Part shown: one piece after another, positions 44,842 to 51,749 of the stretch
How positions within the stretch are numbered: position 1 is the first letter of the stretch
Layout of the letters: every line of letters starts with the position of its first letter
DNA from: Bacteroidales bacterium
GTDB lineage: Bacteria; Bacteroidota; Bacteroidia; Bacteroidales; CAIWKO01
NCBI GenBank assembly: GCA_023228145.1
Contig: JALOBU010000003.1
Span: 124,001 to 188,000 of the forward strand
Direction of reading: 5' to 3'
DNA length: 64,000 bases
The notes under the pieces: generated by a model
Seen by the model: only the letters and a program-made list of their open reading frames with translations
Databases searched by the model: none
What the model was told of the DNA's origin: nothing
Position numbers and translations under genes: made by a program

Positions 44842-45879
44842 ATGCAAAGCCCGATTTTTAAAACCGCTTATAGTTTTAAAAAAATAAAGTTATACATTAT
44901 AACTACAGTTGTTGCATTAAGTATGTTTTCATTTATACTTAAAGTTGATGCCCAAGCGGTTACAGACTCATCTTACCACTACACTCATCAGGTTTCTCAA
45001 GGTTTTGGTGCACGCATTTTAAAATGTGCAGCAAAATTGTTTTTGCCAAAAAACAGCATCCCTCGGAAACTTGCCAGAGAGGACTATGTGTCTGATGCAG
45101 CGCCCATCCCCAAAAAAATAGTGAAAGAATTTCAGATTGACACAATAAAAGTTCAAGGACGCAATGTTTATACTTTTGCACACAAAGATAAAAAAGCGGG
45201 TAAATACGTTTTGTTTCTTCATGGAGGTGCGTATATTAATAATATTTTTAGCCAGCACTGGAATTTTGTTGCAAAGATTGTGCGTGAAACTCATTGTACT
45301 TTTATAGTACCCGATTATCCTCTGGCGCCTGCTTCCAATTACTCTGAGGCCTTTGCCATGCTCTCTGCCGTTTACAAAAGCTTGTTGTCCAGGGCAGGCG
45401 CTGAAAACATCATCTTTATGGGCGATTCAGCAGGTGGAGGACTTGCCCTTGCTTTTGCCCAACAACAAAAACTTGAAGGAAACAAACTGCCGGAACAGCT
45501 CATTCTTTTATCGCCATGGCTGGACGTAACAATGACAAACCCTGAAATTAAAGACATACAGAAGAAAGATGTTACCTTGCGAGCCGACAATTTAATATTG
45601 GCCGGCAAGACCTGGGCCGGCACATCCGACCCTGCTGATTATTTGATTAGCCCCGTTTACGGTTCATTGCAAGGCCTTCCCCGTATCAGCATATTTATTG
45701 GTACATACGATATATTAATTGCCGATTGCCGCAAGCTGAAATCCATGGCAGTGCAGCAGGGTGTTCCGATGAATTATTTTGAATATCCGAAAATGTTTCA
45801 CGACTGGGTGATGCTTGTTTCTTTAAAGGAATCAAAACAAGCCATGTCTCAGATATGTTCATTGATTACGGGTAGTTGA
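44842..45879 (+). CDS. Alpha/beta hydrolase, HSL-type esterase/lipase, exported
   Basis: A 345-residue hydrolase. A hydrophobic N-terminal segment (about 17-37, ending near DAQ) looks like a signal peptide. The oxyanion-hole motif HGGAY, the nucleophile elbow GDSAGGG, and a late Asp (GTYDILIADC) and His (MFHDWVM) make up the catalytic set of the hormone-sensitive-lipase family (Abhydrolase_3). It probably hydrolyses short-chain esters in the periplasm. It is monocistronic; a TATTTTTG element lies at 44704-44711. Confidence 0.85.
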   Translation: MQSPIFKTAYSFKKIKLYIITTVVALSMFSFILKVDAQAVTDSSYHYTHQVSQGFGARILKCAAKLFLPKNSIPRKLAREDYVSDAAPIPKKIVKEFQIDTIKVQGRNVYTFAHKDKKAGKYVLFLHGGAYINNIFSQHWNFVAKIVRETHCTFIVPDYPLAPASNYSEAFAMLSAVYKSLLSRAGAENIIFMGDSAGGGLALAFAQQQKLEGNKLPEQLILLSPWLDVTMTNPEIKDIQKKDVTLRADNLILAGKTWAGTSDPADYLISPVYGSLQGLPRISIFIGTYDILIADCRKLKSMAVQQGVPMNYFEYPKMFHDWVMLVSLKESKQAMSQICSLITGS

Positions 45880-45997
45880 AATTAATTAACCTGTTTTCTG
45901 TATCATAACAATTATTTTGTAAAGTTTCAAATGTCTAATAAACAGCTTGCTATTGAAAACTTCTAAAATTTCAATCCTCTATTTCAAATAAAGCAAT

Positions 45998-46005
45998 TAT
46001 TTTTG
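45998..46005 (+). promoter_or_regulatory. Putative -7 element for lpxD
   Basis: TATTTTTG, an exact TAnnTTTG match, 19 bases before the lpxD ATG at 46025. No TTTG at the right distance upstream. Confidence 0.4.
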
Positions 46006-46024
46006 CTTCATCAAACCATTTCTC

Positions 46025-47077
46025 ATGAAATTTACCGCACAACAATTAGCTCAGGTTCTTAAAGGAACCGTGGAAGGCAATCCCGAAGCAACAGTTTGGA
46101 AACTTGCCAAGATAGAAGAAAGCGAAGAGGGCTCGCTGATATTTTTGTCAAACCCCGCTTTCACGCACTATGTTTACAACTCAAAGGCTAGCATTGTTAT
46201 TGTCACAAAAGATTTTGTCCCTGAGCAAACTGTCAGCGCCACCATGATACGCGTGGACAGCCCTTATGATGCTTTCTCAACCTTGCTTGAAATGTATAAC
46301 CAGATAAAAGAAAACAAAAATGGGATTTCTGCAAAGGCAAGTATTTCTCCCAGCGCAAAAATTGGCAAGAACTGTTACATTGGCGATATGGCTTTTATAG
46401 GAGAAAATGTAGAGATTGGTGATAACGTGAAAATTTATCCCCTCTGCTATATAGGCGATAATGTGAAGATTAAAGACAACACCACCCTGTATGCCACGGT
46501 TTGCATTTATTCCGATAATGTGATAGGCAGCAATTGCAAACTGCAGTCGGGTGTAGTAATAGGTGCTGAAGGTTACGGTTATATACAGCAGGACGACCAG
46601 TCGTACAAGAAGATTCCGCAAACAGGAAATGTGGTGATAGAAGACAATGTGGATATAGGTCCTAACACCTGTATAGACCGTGCCATGCTTGGGTCAACCA
46701 TCATTCGCAAAGGGTGTAAAATCAACAATTTAGTGATGATTGCTCATAATGTGGACATCGGAGAAAATACCATACTTGTCGCTCAGGTGGGTATTGCAGG
46801 TTCTGTAAAAATCGGAAAAAATTGCATGATTGGCGGACAAGCTGGCATGGTGCAGCACGTTAACATTGCTGATGGTGTGAAGATACAGGCACAATCAGGA
46901 ATCAACAGCAGCATTAATACAGAAAATGCTGTCGTTCAAGGCTCTCCGGCTTTCGATATCAACGAGTACCGCCGTGCTTATGTTCATTTCCGCAACCTTT
47001 CGAAGCACATCAAACGCTTAGACGAGATGGAAAAGGAAATAAAAGAGCTGAAAGAAAAACTTTCAGCTCAGCAGTAA
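46025..47077 (+). CDS. lpxD: UDP-3-O-(3-hydroxyacyl)glucosamine N-acyltransferase (LpxD)
   Basis: A 350-residue acyltransferase for the third step of lipid A synthesis. The N-terminal uridine-binding domain has IFLSNPAFTHYVYNSKASIVIV. A left-handed beta-helix of hexapeptide repeats follows (IGKNCYIGDMAFIGENVEIGDNVKIYP and on), with the catalytic-His segment NNLVMIAHNVDIG. A C-terminal coiled coil ends KELKEKLSAQQ. It lies 17 kb from lpxC and alone, whereas many Bacteroidetes keep lpxD next to lpxC; a second copy elsewhere is possible. The last codons contain a perfect hairpin that would end the convergent ilvE transcript. Confidence 0.92.
   Translation: MKFTAQQLAQVLKGTVEGNPEATVWKLAKIEESEEGSLIFLSNPAFTHYVYNSKASIVIVTKDFVPEQTVSATMIRVDSPYDAFSTLLEMYNQIKENKNGISAKASISPSAKIGKNCYIGDMAFIGENVEIGDNVKIYPLCYIGDNVKIKDNTTLYATVCIYSDNVIGSNCKLQSGVVIGAEGYGYIQQDDQSYKKIPQTGNVVIEDNVDIGPNTCIDRAMLGSTIIRKGCKINNLVMIAHNVDIGENTILVAQVGIAGSVKIGKNCMIGGQAGMVQHVNIADGVKIQAQSGINSSINTENAVVQGSPAFDINEYRRAYVHFRNLSKHIKRLDEMEKEIKELKEKLSAQQ
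47045..47069 (-). terminator. Intrinsic terminator for ilvE inside the lpxD coding sequence
   Basis: GAGCTGAAAG (47045-47054), a 5-base loop and CTTTCAGCTC (47060-47069) form a perfect 10-base-pair stem. Read on the minus strand it begins 21 bases after the ilvE stop and is followed by TTTTATTTCCTTTT, the U-rich tail of an intrinsic terminator. The same bases encode the C-terminal coiled coil of LpxD. Confidence 0.65.
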
Positions 47078-47090
47078 TGTAAGTAATATT

Positions 47091-48113
47091 TTACTCTTCA
47101 ATTACAAGGTTCCATCCGAACTTGTCGGGTTCTTCGCCGTATTGTATGGCGCGTAACCGGTTATATAGTTTTGTGGAAACCGGGCCGGCATTGCCGTCTT
47201 TACAATATTCGTAAACCTTTCCCGTATCGCGGTCCTGTATCTTTTTCAGAGGCGAAATTACTGCCGCGGTGCCGCAGGCGCCCACTTCGTCGAAATCGCT
47301 GAGTTCTTCGACAGCAACAGGCCGTTGTTCGACCACCAAGCCCATATCTTCAGCAAGAGTACGTAAACTCATATTTGTAATGGAAGGTAATATAGATGCC
47401 GATTTCGGAGTGATATATTTATTGCCTTTTATAGCAAAGAAATTTGCCGGGCCGGCTTCATCAATGTATTTCTTTTCTTTGGCATCGAGAAATAATGCTG
47501 TGGAATAACCTTCGTCGTGGGCTCGCTGACCGGCTATAAGGCTTGCTGCATAATTTCCACCCACTTTTATAGTTCCGGTTCCCAGAGGGGCTGCACGGTC
47601 ATAATCCCTGATAATTTGCGCAGTAACGGGTTTAAATCCTTCTTTAAAATAAGGCCCGACAGGCGTAACGAATATCATAAACAAGTATTCATCGGAAGGC
47701 TGAACGCCCACTTTTGCTCCGCTACCAATCAGCAGGGGGCGTATATATAACGAAGAACCTGTTCCGTATGGGGGAATATAAGCAGTATTAAGTTTAATAA
47801 CTTTTTCCAGAGCTTCTTTAAAAAGTTCAAGTGGTACGGCTTGCATCATTATTCCGGCAGCAGAACGCTGTAACCTTTTTGCATTTTCCTCCCAGCGAAA
47901 AACACGAATTTTCCCATCTTTACAACAGAAGGCTTTCATGCCTTCAAATGCTTCCTGCCCATAATGCAGGCAAGTGGCTGCCATATGAATATTAATTGAT
48001 TCGGAGGAAGAAACTTCCACTTTTCCCCATTTTCCATTACGCCAGTAACAGCGTACATTATAATCGGTTTTTTGATAACCGAATGACAAATTTTTCCAGT
48101 CAATATTTATCAT
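47091..48113 (-). CDS. ilvE: Branched-chain amino acid aminotransferase
   Basis: A 340-residue PLP enzyme (fold type IV) that interconverts Leu, Ile and Val with their keto acids. It has HYGQEAFEGMKAF, IRPLLIGSG, the PLP lysine in GTIKVGGNYAASL (about residue 183), IDEAGPANFFAI and GACGTAAVISPL. It belongs to the longer BCAT group (about 340 residues) rather than the 300-residue E. coli group. It is monocistronic and convergent with lpxD. Confidence 0.95.
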   Translation of the reverse strand: MINIDWKNLSFGYQKTDYNVRCYWRNGKWGKVEVSSSESINIHMAATCLHYGQEAFEGMKAFCCKDGKIRVFRWEENAKRLQRSAAGIMMQAVPLELFKEALEKVIKLNTAYIPPYGTGSSLYIRPLLIGSGAKVGVQPSDEYLFMIFVTPVGPYFKEGFKPVTAQIIRDYDRAAPLGTGTIKVGGNYAASLIAGQRAHDEGYSTALFLDAKEKKYIDEAGPANFFAIKGNKYITPKSASILPSITNMSLRTLAEDMGLVVEQRPVAVEELSDFDEVGACGTAAVISPLKKIQDRDTGKVYEYCKDGNAGPVSTKLYNRLRAIQYGEEPDKFGWNLVIEE

Positions 48114-48200
48114 AACTTTAGATTTTTAATAAACGTGTGCTAATTTATGCATATTCTCAATGCAAAAAACGAAAATTGCGATAAAAATTTTTGTAATACA

Positions 48201-48208
48201 CAAATTTA
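48201..48208 (-). promoter_or_regulatory. Putative -7 element for ilvE
   Basis: The minus strand reads TAAATTTG, an exact TAnnTTTG match, 87 bases before the ilvE ATG. The rest of the 272-base space between ilvE and hcp shows no gene. Confidence 0.35.
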
Positions 48209-48385
48209 CATAGAAAGTTCACAATTTGATTTTATAGTTTCTTTTACTTAGCTTGTCGTTAAAAATTATCTGTTTGGCGATAGGAAATTGGAGGGCAAAT
48301 CAACTGGGAAAACAGTGATGGCCAAATGAAATAAACAACAATGCTGAGACTGCTGCTTTGAATAAATAACCAAATGATAATGTGT

Positions 48386-50038
48386 TTAGTTCAGCAGTAT
48401 TTTGATATCTTCATCCGGTGTTGTAATTCCTGAAATGTTAAAGTTCTCAACCAAAACTTTTGCAACATTCGGTGACAGAAAAGCGGGAAGAGTGGGCCCC
48501 AGATGAATATTTTTGACACCGAGGTAAAGAAGTGATAATAAAACAATTACTGCCTTTTGCTCGTACCATGCTATGTTATAAACTATGGGTAAATCGTTGA
48601 TATTGTTAAGATTAAACACTTCTTTTAGTTTTAGTGCAATCACTGCTAACGAATAAGAATCATTACATTGCCCGGCATCCAATACCCTTGGAATACCATT
48701 GATTTCACCAAGCGGAAGTTTGTTGTATCGATATTTGGCACAACCCGCAGTAAGGATAATAGTATCATTGGGGAGTTTTTGAGCAAACTGAGTATAATAA
48801 TCCCTGTCTTTCATTCTTCCGTCGCAGCCGGCCATAACGATGAATTTACGTATGGATCCGCTTTTCACGGCTTCCACCACTTTATCGGCAAGAGCAATTA
48901 CCTGAGCATGGGCAAACCCGCCAATAATCTCACCATTTTCAATGGCGGTAGGTGGATTGCATTTTTTTGCATGCTCAATGATTTCAGAAAAATCTTTTTT
49001 TCCTCCGTTTTCACGGTCGGGAATGTGTTTACATCCGGTAAAGCCAGCTGCTCCTGTAGTATAAACACGGTCTTTGTAAGTGGCATTTGCCGATGGCGGA
49101 ACAATACAGTTTGTGGTGAAAAGTATGGGGCCGTTAAAAGGCTCAAATTCTTCGCGCTGTTTCCACCATGCGTTGCCGTAATTGCCTGCAAACGATTTAT
49201 ACTTTTTAAAGAAAGGAAAATAATGAGCGGGAAGCATTTCGCTATGGGTATATACATCGACACCACTACCTTCTGTCTGGTCAAGCAAGTCTTCCAAATC
49301 GCGTAAGTCGTGGCCGCTGATAAGAATGCCCGGATTATTTTTTACGCCGATATTCACTTTGGTGATTTCCGGATTACCATAACGTCCGGTATTGGCTTTG
49401 TCCAGTAGTGACATTACTTCAACACCGTATTTACCGGTTTCCATTACCAACGAAATGAGGTAATCAGCAGTGAGGTCGTTGCGTGTGCTTTCAGCCAGAG
49501 CTTTCTGAACAAATGCATGAATTTCTTCATTCTCATGGCCAAGGTTTGAAGCATGTTCAGCGTAGGCTGCCATGCCTTTTACACCAAAAAGCATAAGGTG
49601 TACAAGGGAACGAATATCTTCATTTTCATATGATAAAATTCCAACAGATTTTGACTTTTCTTCCATTTCAGCTTCTGAAGTTCCTGACCATACCGCACTA
49701 TCGTGTGTGATATGACTTATGTCAAGGTTTTTGGAAATGCAGTGATTTTTTACTAAATCTCTCCATTCCAGAGCCTTACGTACTCTTTTGTAGAAAACCT
49801 CTTTGTCGAAATTGGCATTTGTGATGGTTGTAAACAGGCTTTCTATTATAAACCTGTTGATTTTTGAATCATCAAAATCTGTTTTACGGGCTTCGTTGCT
49901 GTATAACGAAATACCCTTTAAAATGTGAATCAGCAAATCCTGCAGATTCGAAACATCTTCTTTTTTACCACATACGCCGCTGATGGTACATCCTATACCT
50001 TTTGCGGTTTCCTGGCACTGATAACAAAACATACTCAT
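48386..50038 (-). CDS. hcp: Hydroxylamine reductase / hybrid cluster protein (class I)
   Basis: A 550-residue cytosolic enzyme with a cubane Fe-S cluster and the Fe-S-O hybrid cluster. In the family it reduces NO to N2O and hydroxylamine to ammonia and handles nitrosative stress. N-terminal cysteines C5, C8, C17 and C23 have the C-x2-C-x8-C-x5-C pattern of class I (strict anaerobe type). Hybrid-cluster ligands appear in ILISGHDLRDLEDLLDQTEGSGVDVYTHSEMLPAHYFP, NCIVPP, TGAAGFTGCKHI, MAGCDGR and DAGQCNDSYS. It lies 42 bases after the Fe-S protein gene and downstream of an Rrf2 gene and cydAB. Confidence 0.96.
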   Translation of the reverse strand: MSMFCYQCQETAKGIGCTISGVCGKKEDVSNLQDLLIHILKGISLYSNEARKTDFDDSKINRFIIESLFTTITNANFDKEVFYKRVRKALEWRDLVKNHCISKNLDISHITHDSAVWSGTSEAEMEEKSKSVGILSYENEDIRSLVHLMLFGVKGMAAYAEHASNLGHENEEIHAFVQKALAESTRNDLTADYLISLVMETGKYGVEVMSLLDKANTGRYGNPEITKVNIGVKNNPGILISGHDLRDLEDLLDQTEGSGVDVYTHSEMLPAHYFPFFKKYKSFAGNYGNAWWKQREEFEPFNGPILFTTNCIVPPSANATYKDRVYTTGAAGFTGCKHIPDRENGGKKDFSEIIEHAKKCNPPTAIENGEIIGGFAHAQVIALADKVVEAVKSGSIRKFIVMAGCDGRMKDRDYYTQFAQKLPNDTIILTAGCAKYRYNKLPLGEINGIPRVLDAGQCNDSYSLAVIALKLKEVFNLNNINDLPIVYNIAWYEQKAVIVLLSLLYLGVKNIHLGPTLPAFLSPNVAKVLVENFNISGITTPDEDIKILLN

Positions 50039-50080
50039 AGTTTTTTCCTCCTTTTTTTTTGTAAATATAATATTTTGTAT

Positions 50081-50944
50081 TTAAATCCATTCTTCTTTCA
50101 GCACATCCCCTTTTATACTAATGTAAATTGCTTTAAGAGGTACTTTGCGCGATGCCTGCTGCAGGGCAGATTTTGTTATCTGTAGCATTCCCCCGCAACA
50201 AGGCACTTCCATCATGACAACAGTGATAGTGTTGACTTTTGCTTCATCAATCATTATTTTGATTTTTTCAATGTATGATTCCAGATTGGAGTCAAGTTTT
50301 GGGCAAGCAATGATAAGAGATTTTCCTTTCAGGAGATCATTGTGAAAATTTCCGTAAGCATACGCTACACAGTCAGCGGCAATCAACACATCGGCATTTC
50401 TGAAGTAGGGCGCCGTAGGATTCAGCAGATGAAGTTGAACAGGCCATTGTTTCAGTTGGGAGTTTACAGTTACTTTACTATTGTTGTTTACTGGTTTTTC
50501 TGCTCTGAAATCCACCATTTTTGAACCCGGACAGCTACCGCCATGATGATGGTGATGTTGTTGAGTGTGTGTTTCCATTTTAAATTCATCTATTAGTTCT
50601 GGAAATAAATTTTTTTCTTTTAAAAACAGCACGGCCTGTTTAACATATTCTTTTTCGTTATGGTCGCGCAAATGCCTGAGGTGAGCTAATATGGTAGACT
50701 TCCCCGATTTGACGATGCGTTCCATAACCTGAACTTCGCTGTAAGGTTCGGCTTCGCGTTCCTCCAGTGTGATGGCTCCTTCTGGGCATTCACCTATACA
50801 AGCGCCCAGACCGTCACAAAACAATTCACTTACCAGACGGGCTTTGTTGTCAATTATCTGTAAGGCTCCTTCGTGGCAGCCACTTACGCATAATCCACAG
50901 CCAGTACATTTGTCTTCGTCAATTTTAATGATGGTTCTTTTCAT
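50081..50944 (-). CDS. Hcp-associated 4Fe-4S protein with His-rich linker
   Basis: A 287-residue protein. The N-terminus binds two Fe-S clusters, with C13-x2-C16-x2-C19-x3-C23 and C43, C49, C53 with following Pro. A linker has six histidines (H126, H130-134) followed by GGSCPGSK. The C-terminal 140 or so residues have QWPVQLHLL, VLIAADCVAYAYGNFH, LIIACPKLD and EVPCCGGM, with further cysteines that could bind another cluster or metal. The family commonly neighbours hcp in anaerobes and is a good candidate for Hcp's electron donor or a cluster carrier; the direct role is inferred. 42 bases before hcp. Confidence 0.85.
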   Translation of the reverse strand: MKRTIIKIDEDKCTGCGLCVSGCHEGALQIIDNKARLVSELFCDGLGACIGECPEGAITLEEREAEPYSEVQVMERIVKSGKSTILAHLRHLRDHNEKEYVKQAVLFLKEKNLFPELIDEFKMETHTQQHHHHHGGSCPGSKMVDFRAEKPVNNNSKVTVNSQLKQWPVQLHLLNPTAPYFRNADVLIAADCVAYAYGNFHNDLLKGKSLIIACPKLDSNLESYIEKIKIMIDEAKVNTITVVMMEVPCCGGMLQITKSALQQASRKVPLKAIYISIKGDVLKEEWI

Positions 50945-50974
50945 TACTTTTTATTTAAACAGGTATTTAATTAC

Positions 50975-50982
50975 GCAAATAT
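50975..50982 (-). promoter_or_regulatory. Putative -7 element for the Fe-S protein-hcp transcript
   Basis: The minus strand reads TATATTTG, an exact TAnnTTTG match, 30 bases before the ATG at 50944. It means fdx-hcp can be transcribed apart from the upstream rrf2. No good -33 box, which is common for promoters that need an activator. Confidence 0.45.
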
Positions 50983-51091
50983 AATAATTATTTTTTAATA
51001 AAACGTAAATGAACATTATAAATTGTAAAGTACAGAAAATGTGCTAGATATGTTATTAATTTATAATCCCAAAGGGGTAAAGTATATGGAA

Positions 51092-51128
51092 AATTTTGAA
51101 AATATTAGAGTAAAATATCTTCAAAATT
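51092..51128 (-). terminator. Strong AT-rich hairpin between rrf2 and the Fe-S protein gene
   Basis: AATTTTGAAAATATT (51092-51106) pairs with AATATCTTCAAAATT (51114-51128): 15-base-pair arms with one mismatch and a 7-base loop. On the minus strand it begins 16 bases after the rrf2 stop. It could end rrf2 transcription or serve as a regulator-binding dyad. A second short dyad, ATTGAAA-A-TTTCAAT, lies beside it at 51126-51140. Confidence 0.5.
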
Positions 51129-51144
51129 GAAAATTTCAATAAAT

Positions 51145-51546
51145 TTATATCATATCACTGACTTTCCGGTTTTTGAAATAGTTGCGCAGTTCATCAGCAA
51201 CCTTGTGAACCACACCTCCCATGATGCAGTCATTGAAAGGGCATATCTGGTGTCCATAGGGGCAGTCCGTCATAGTGAGTTCTCCTTCCAGAGCTTCATA
51301 AACATTTAGCAGGGTGATCTCTTCGGGCGGTTTGTTGAGCACAAAACCACCAGAAGGGCCGCGGGTGGATTTCACAAAGTTGTATTTCACCAGACGCTGC
51401 ATCACTTTGGCAATATGATTTTTTGAGGCTCCGGTAAGTTCGGATAATTTTTTCACGTTCATGTTGACGTTTTTGGAACGGGCGATAAGCACAATGACGT
51501 GTATGCCTATGGATGCCGCTTCGGAGATATTAACTATCTGTGACAT
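51145..51546 (-). CDS. Rrf2-family transcriptional regulator (putative Fe-S/NO sensor)
   Basis: A 133-residue winged-helix regulator. The DNA-binding part has KLSELTGASKNHIAKVMQRLVKYNFVKSTRGPSGGFVL, the hallmark of Rrf2 proteins. Three cysteines follow in a loop (C95-x6-C102-x4-C107 in TDCPYGHQICPFNDC), as in NsrR and IscR, though their spacings differ slightly (x4/x5 and x5/x5). NsrR controls hcp and NO-detoxifying genes elsewhere. Its position between cydAB with the 41-codon gene and fdx-hcp suggests the same kind of role here. It starts 17 bases after the small membrane peptide gene. Confidence 0.88.
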   Translation of the reverse strand: MSQIVNISEAASIGIHVIVLIARSKNVNMNVKKLSELTGASKNHIAKVMQRLVKYNFVKSTRGPSGGFVLNKPPEEITLLNVYEALEGELTMTDCPYGHQICPFNDCIMGGVVHKVADELRNYFKNRKVSDMI

Positions 51547-51563
51547 GGGTGGAGTTTTATAAG

Positions 51564-51689
51564 TTATTTTTCGTTAACATACTTGTTTTCAAAATGTTTC
51601 AAGGCTTTTCGTATGAGCAGGTAGCATATAAAGATAAGTGCCGGCCAGCTTAAATACCATAATACGGATGCGAGGATGGAGTCGTACAT
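51564..51689 (-). CDS. 41-residue single-span membrane peptide, CydX-like position
   Basis: A small gene read directly from the sequence: ATG at 51689-51687, TAA at 51566-51564. The peptide opens MYDSILASVLWYLSWPAL, continues through a hydrophobic IFICYLL segment and ends with a basic-acidic tail KHFENKYVNEK. It is a single transmembrane helix with N-terminus out of a Trp-rich interface, in the same size class and same position (directly after cydB) as the bd-oxidase small subunits CydX and CydH of other bacteria, although the sequence is not clearly homologous. A hairpin lies between it and cydB. Its translation is inferred from the open frame, composition and tight spacing (17 bases) to rrf2. 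Confidence 0.65.
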   Translation of the reverse strand: MYDSILASVLWYLSWPALIFICYLLIRKALKHFENKYVNEK

Positions 51690-51718
51690 ATCGGATGTTT
51701 TTGTTATACCATAATGTC

Positions 51719-51731
51719 GCCCCTACGGGGC
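51719..51731. repeat. GC-rich palindrome, possible interspersed REP-like element
   Basis: GCCCC-TAC-GGGGC forms a 5-base-pair GC stem in otherwise AT-rich DNA, followed on the plus strand by TTTTTTATTTTTTTATT. On that strand it has the form of an intrinsic terminator, yet all nearby genes are on the minus strand. It lies in the 60 bases between cydB and the small membrane peptide gene. It may be one copy of a genome-wide intergenic repeat; only one copy is in this window. Confidence 0.45.
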
Positions 51732-51749
51732 TTTTTTATTTTTTTATTG

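Noticed and set aside
48114..48385. Possible small gene or RNA between ilvE and hcp
   Set aside because: No start-to-stop frame with protein-like composition, no tRNA cloverleaf and no strong hairpin were seen; only a -7 element for ilvE is listed.
48668..49306. 212-codon plus-strand open frame
   Set aside because: Antisense to hcp, with no recognisable motif; explained as a shadow of a strongly conserved gene.
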